Part shown: positions 23,116-24,464 of the stretch, in pieces
How positions within the stretch are numbered: the first letter of the stretch is position 1
Layout: every line of letters starts with the position of its first letter
Source of the DNA: an uncultured Collinsella sp.
GTDB lineage: Bacteria; Actinomycetota; Coriobacteriia; Coriobacteriales; Coriobacteriaceae
Assembly: GCA_959596495.1 (NCBI GenBank)
Contig: CAUFXK010000023.1
Location: 1 to 24,464 of the forward strand
DNA: 24,464 nucleotides
Reading direction: 5' to 3'
The notes under the pieces: model-generated
Seen by the model: the letters and a program-made list of their open reading frames with translations, nothing else
Told to the model about the DNA's origin: nothing
Database searches by the model: none
Made by a program: the position numbers and the translations under genes

Positions 23116-24464
23116 ATGGCATTCGTTTCGCTCGCCATCATCGCACTCGTGGCCTTTGCGAGTCCTTTTATCGCCTCGGCGATTCCCGGAAAACCCGTTC
23201 CCGAGACGGTCTTTTTGCTCGTGCTCGGCGCGGTGCTGGGACCCCATATGCTCGGCGTCATCCATGTAGATGCTGAGGTCTCGCTTGTGTCCGAGCTGGG
23301 CCTGGCCTTTTTGTTCCTGCTTGCCGGCTTTGAGATCGATCCCAAGAGCATCACGGGCGTCGAGGGGCGCTACGGCTTGGCGACGTGGGTCGTCACGTTT
23401 GGTATCGCCTGGCTTGCCGTGCGCTTTACCCCGTGGTTCTCAGTCAGTCATTTCGACGGTATCGCCGTGACGCTTGCCCTCACTTCGACGGCGCTCGGTA
23501 CGCTTGTGCCCATCATGCGTGAGCGCTCGCTCACCGGCACGCGCGTGGGCGACTCGATTCTCGCGTATGGCACTTGGGGCGAGCTCGGTCCCGTGCTCGC
23601 CATGTCGGTGCTGTTGTCTGCCCGCACTGGCATCCAAACGCTCGTTATCCTTGGCTTGTTTGCGGTGGTTTGCGTGTTGCTGGCCGTGGTCCCAAGCCGC
23701 TCCAAGCGCGTCGGCAGCCGCTTCTTTGCGTTTGTTGAGGAGCGCGCCGATACCACGTCGCAGACCTTCGTGCGCCTGACGGTGCTCATCCTGGTCACGC
23801 TCGTGGCGTTCTCGGCCGTCTTTGATCTCGACATCGTGTTGGGTTCTTTTGCCGCCGGCTTTGTCCTGCGCTATATCATCCCCGAGGGCAACCATACGCT
23901 CGAGACCAAGCTCGACGGCCTGGCCTACGGCTTTTTGATTCCGGTGTTCTTTACCGTATCGGGCGCAAAGATCGACCTGACGGCCGTGGCGTCGCGCCCG
24001 GGCTTGCTCGCGGGCTTTATCGTGGCGTTGTTGATTATTCGTGCCGTGCCCATTCTTATCTCTATGAGCATTTGTCCTGCGACGCGCGATGTCTCGGCGT
24101 ATGGCCGCATCACCGTGGCGCTCTACTGCACCACGGCGCTGCCGATCATCGTTGCCGTGACAAGCGTTGCCGTCAACGCGGGTGCGCTGTCGCAAGACAT
24201 CGCGTCGGTTATGGTTGCCGCCGGCGCCATCACGGTGTTCTTGATGCCATTGCTCGCGCAGCTCTTCTACCGCGTGGTCGACGCCGCACCGGTCGCCGCC
24301 GTGGCAGAGGTTGCCGAGCATCCATCCGATGCGCTCGACATCTTGCGCGCCCACCACGACCTAGCGAGCTTGCTCGCGCGCGAGCATGAGCTGCTGACTT
24401 CGCATGGCCATGGTCGCGTATTCGAGGGCCTGCCTACGCTCGATACGATTGCCGAGCGTCTTTC
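23116..24464 (+). CDS. Kef-type cation/proton antiporter (CPA2 family), 3' end outside window
   Basis: The first 449 residues are visible and the gene runs off the right edge. The sequence has about twelve hydrophobic segments from residue 1 to 390. It shows the CPA2-type openings PETVFLLVLGAVLGPH and ELGLAFLFLLAGFEIDP, TSTALGTLVPIMRE, and a later FDLDIVLGSFAAGFVLRYIIPEG. A hydrophilic stretch starts near 395, where a regulatory tail (for instance TrkA_N) may follow outside the window. Such proteins exchange K+ or Na+ for protons across the cytoplasmic membrane. The ATG at 23116 has GAAAGG 6 bases upstream. The gene diverges from purL with no sign of shared function. Ion specificity is not readable. 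Confidence 0.85.
   Translation, partial: MAFVSLAIIALVAFASPFIASAIPGKPVPETVFLLVLGAVLGPHMLGVIHVDAEVSLVSELGLAFLFLLAGFEIDPKSITGVEGRYGLATWVVTFGIAWLAVRFTPWFSVSHFDGIAVTLALTSTALGTLVPIMRERSLTGTRVGDSILAYGTWGELGPVLAMSVLLSARTGIQTLVILGLFAVVCVLLAVVPSRSKRVGSRFFAFVEERADTTSQTFVRLTVLILVTLVAFSAVFDLDIVLGSFAAGFVLRYIIPEGNHTLETKLDGLAYGFLIPVFFTVSGAKIDLTAVASRPGLLAGFIVALLIIRAVPILISMSICPATRDVSAYGRITVALYCTTALPIIVAVTSVAVNAGALSQDIASVMVAAGAITVFLMPLLAQLFYRVVDAAPVAAVAEVAEHPSDALDILRAHHDLASLLAREHELLTSHGHGRVFEGLPTLDTIAERL

Noticed and set aside
1..24464. tRNA or rRNA genes, CRISPR arrays, insertion sequences, attachment sites
   Set aside because: None was seen on reading the intergenic gaps; most are under 200 bases and none holds a tRNA-like TTCGA arm context, spaced repeats or a transposase frame.

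Overview
The window looks like a chromosomal segment of a high-GC Gram-positive gut actinobacterium of the Coriobacteriia, most probably Collinsella or a close relative. This rests on base composition, GTG starts behind strong AGGAGG-type ribosome sites, exported proteins with cell-wall-type tails, a long single-chain PurL and an Etf-linked lactate dehydrogenase. No rRNA or tRNA gene, CRISPR array, insertion sequence or integrase was recognised, so genus and any mobility are inference.

Region 1 (1-5567, minus strand) holds a three-gene cassette: a TerB_N/TerB_C protein, a BrxD/DUF2791-type P-loop ATPase and an Lhr-like DEAD/DEAH helicase that runs off the left edge. Content and order match the anti-phage system Shango (sngA-sngB-sngC). 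A 16-bp palindrome in front of sngA fits the actinobacterial LexA (SOS) box and covers the promoter spacer, so the defence operon may be DNA-damage inducible. A perfect 9-bp stem-loop separates sngB from sngC.

Region 2 (5589-9792, minus) has a DUF554 membrane protein, then (upstream in transcription) four genes that look like one operon: a small soluble protein, a single-pass membrane protein, a secreted protein, a small exported protein with a degenerate sortase-like tail, and finally a Cys-rich secreted protein. A near-consensus promoter (TTGACG-17-TATTTT) lies upstream, followed by a roughly 127-nt leader carrying a palindrome and a direct repeat. I cannot assign a function to this surface cluster; it is the least explained part of the window.

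Region 3 (9867-13602, plus) is an FAD-linked (D-)lactate/2-hydroxyacid dehydrogenase followed tightly by EtfB and a ferredoxin-fused EtfA. This is the architecture of the electron-confurcating lactate dehydrogenase/Etf complex. It meets an HD-domain phosphohydrolase gene tail to tail with a 4-bp stop overlap.

Region 4 (14443-18049) has AzlC/AzlD branched-chain amino-acid export genes, a KdgT-type 2-keto-3-deoxygluconate permease and a membrane GGDEF protein. Strong inverted repeats lie in front of azlC and between the permease and GGDEF genes.

Region 5 (18050-24464) has an EamA-family transporter and the large purine biosynthesis enzyme PurL on the minus strand, separated by a textbook intrinsic terminator. 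A Kef-type cation/proton antiporter diverges from purL and is cut by the right edge.
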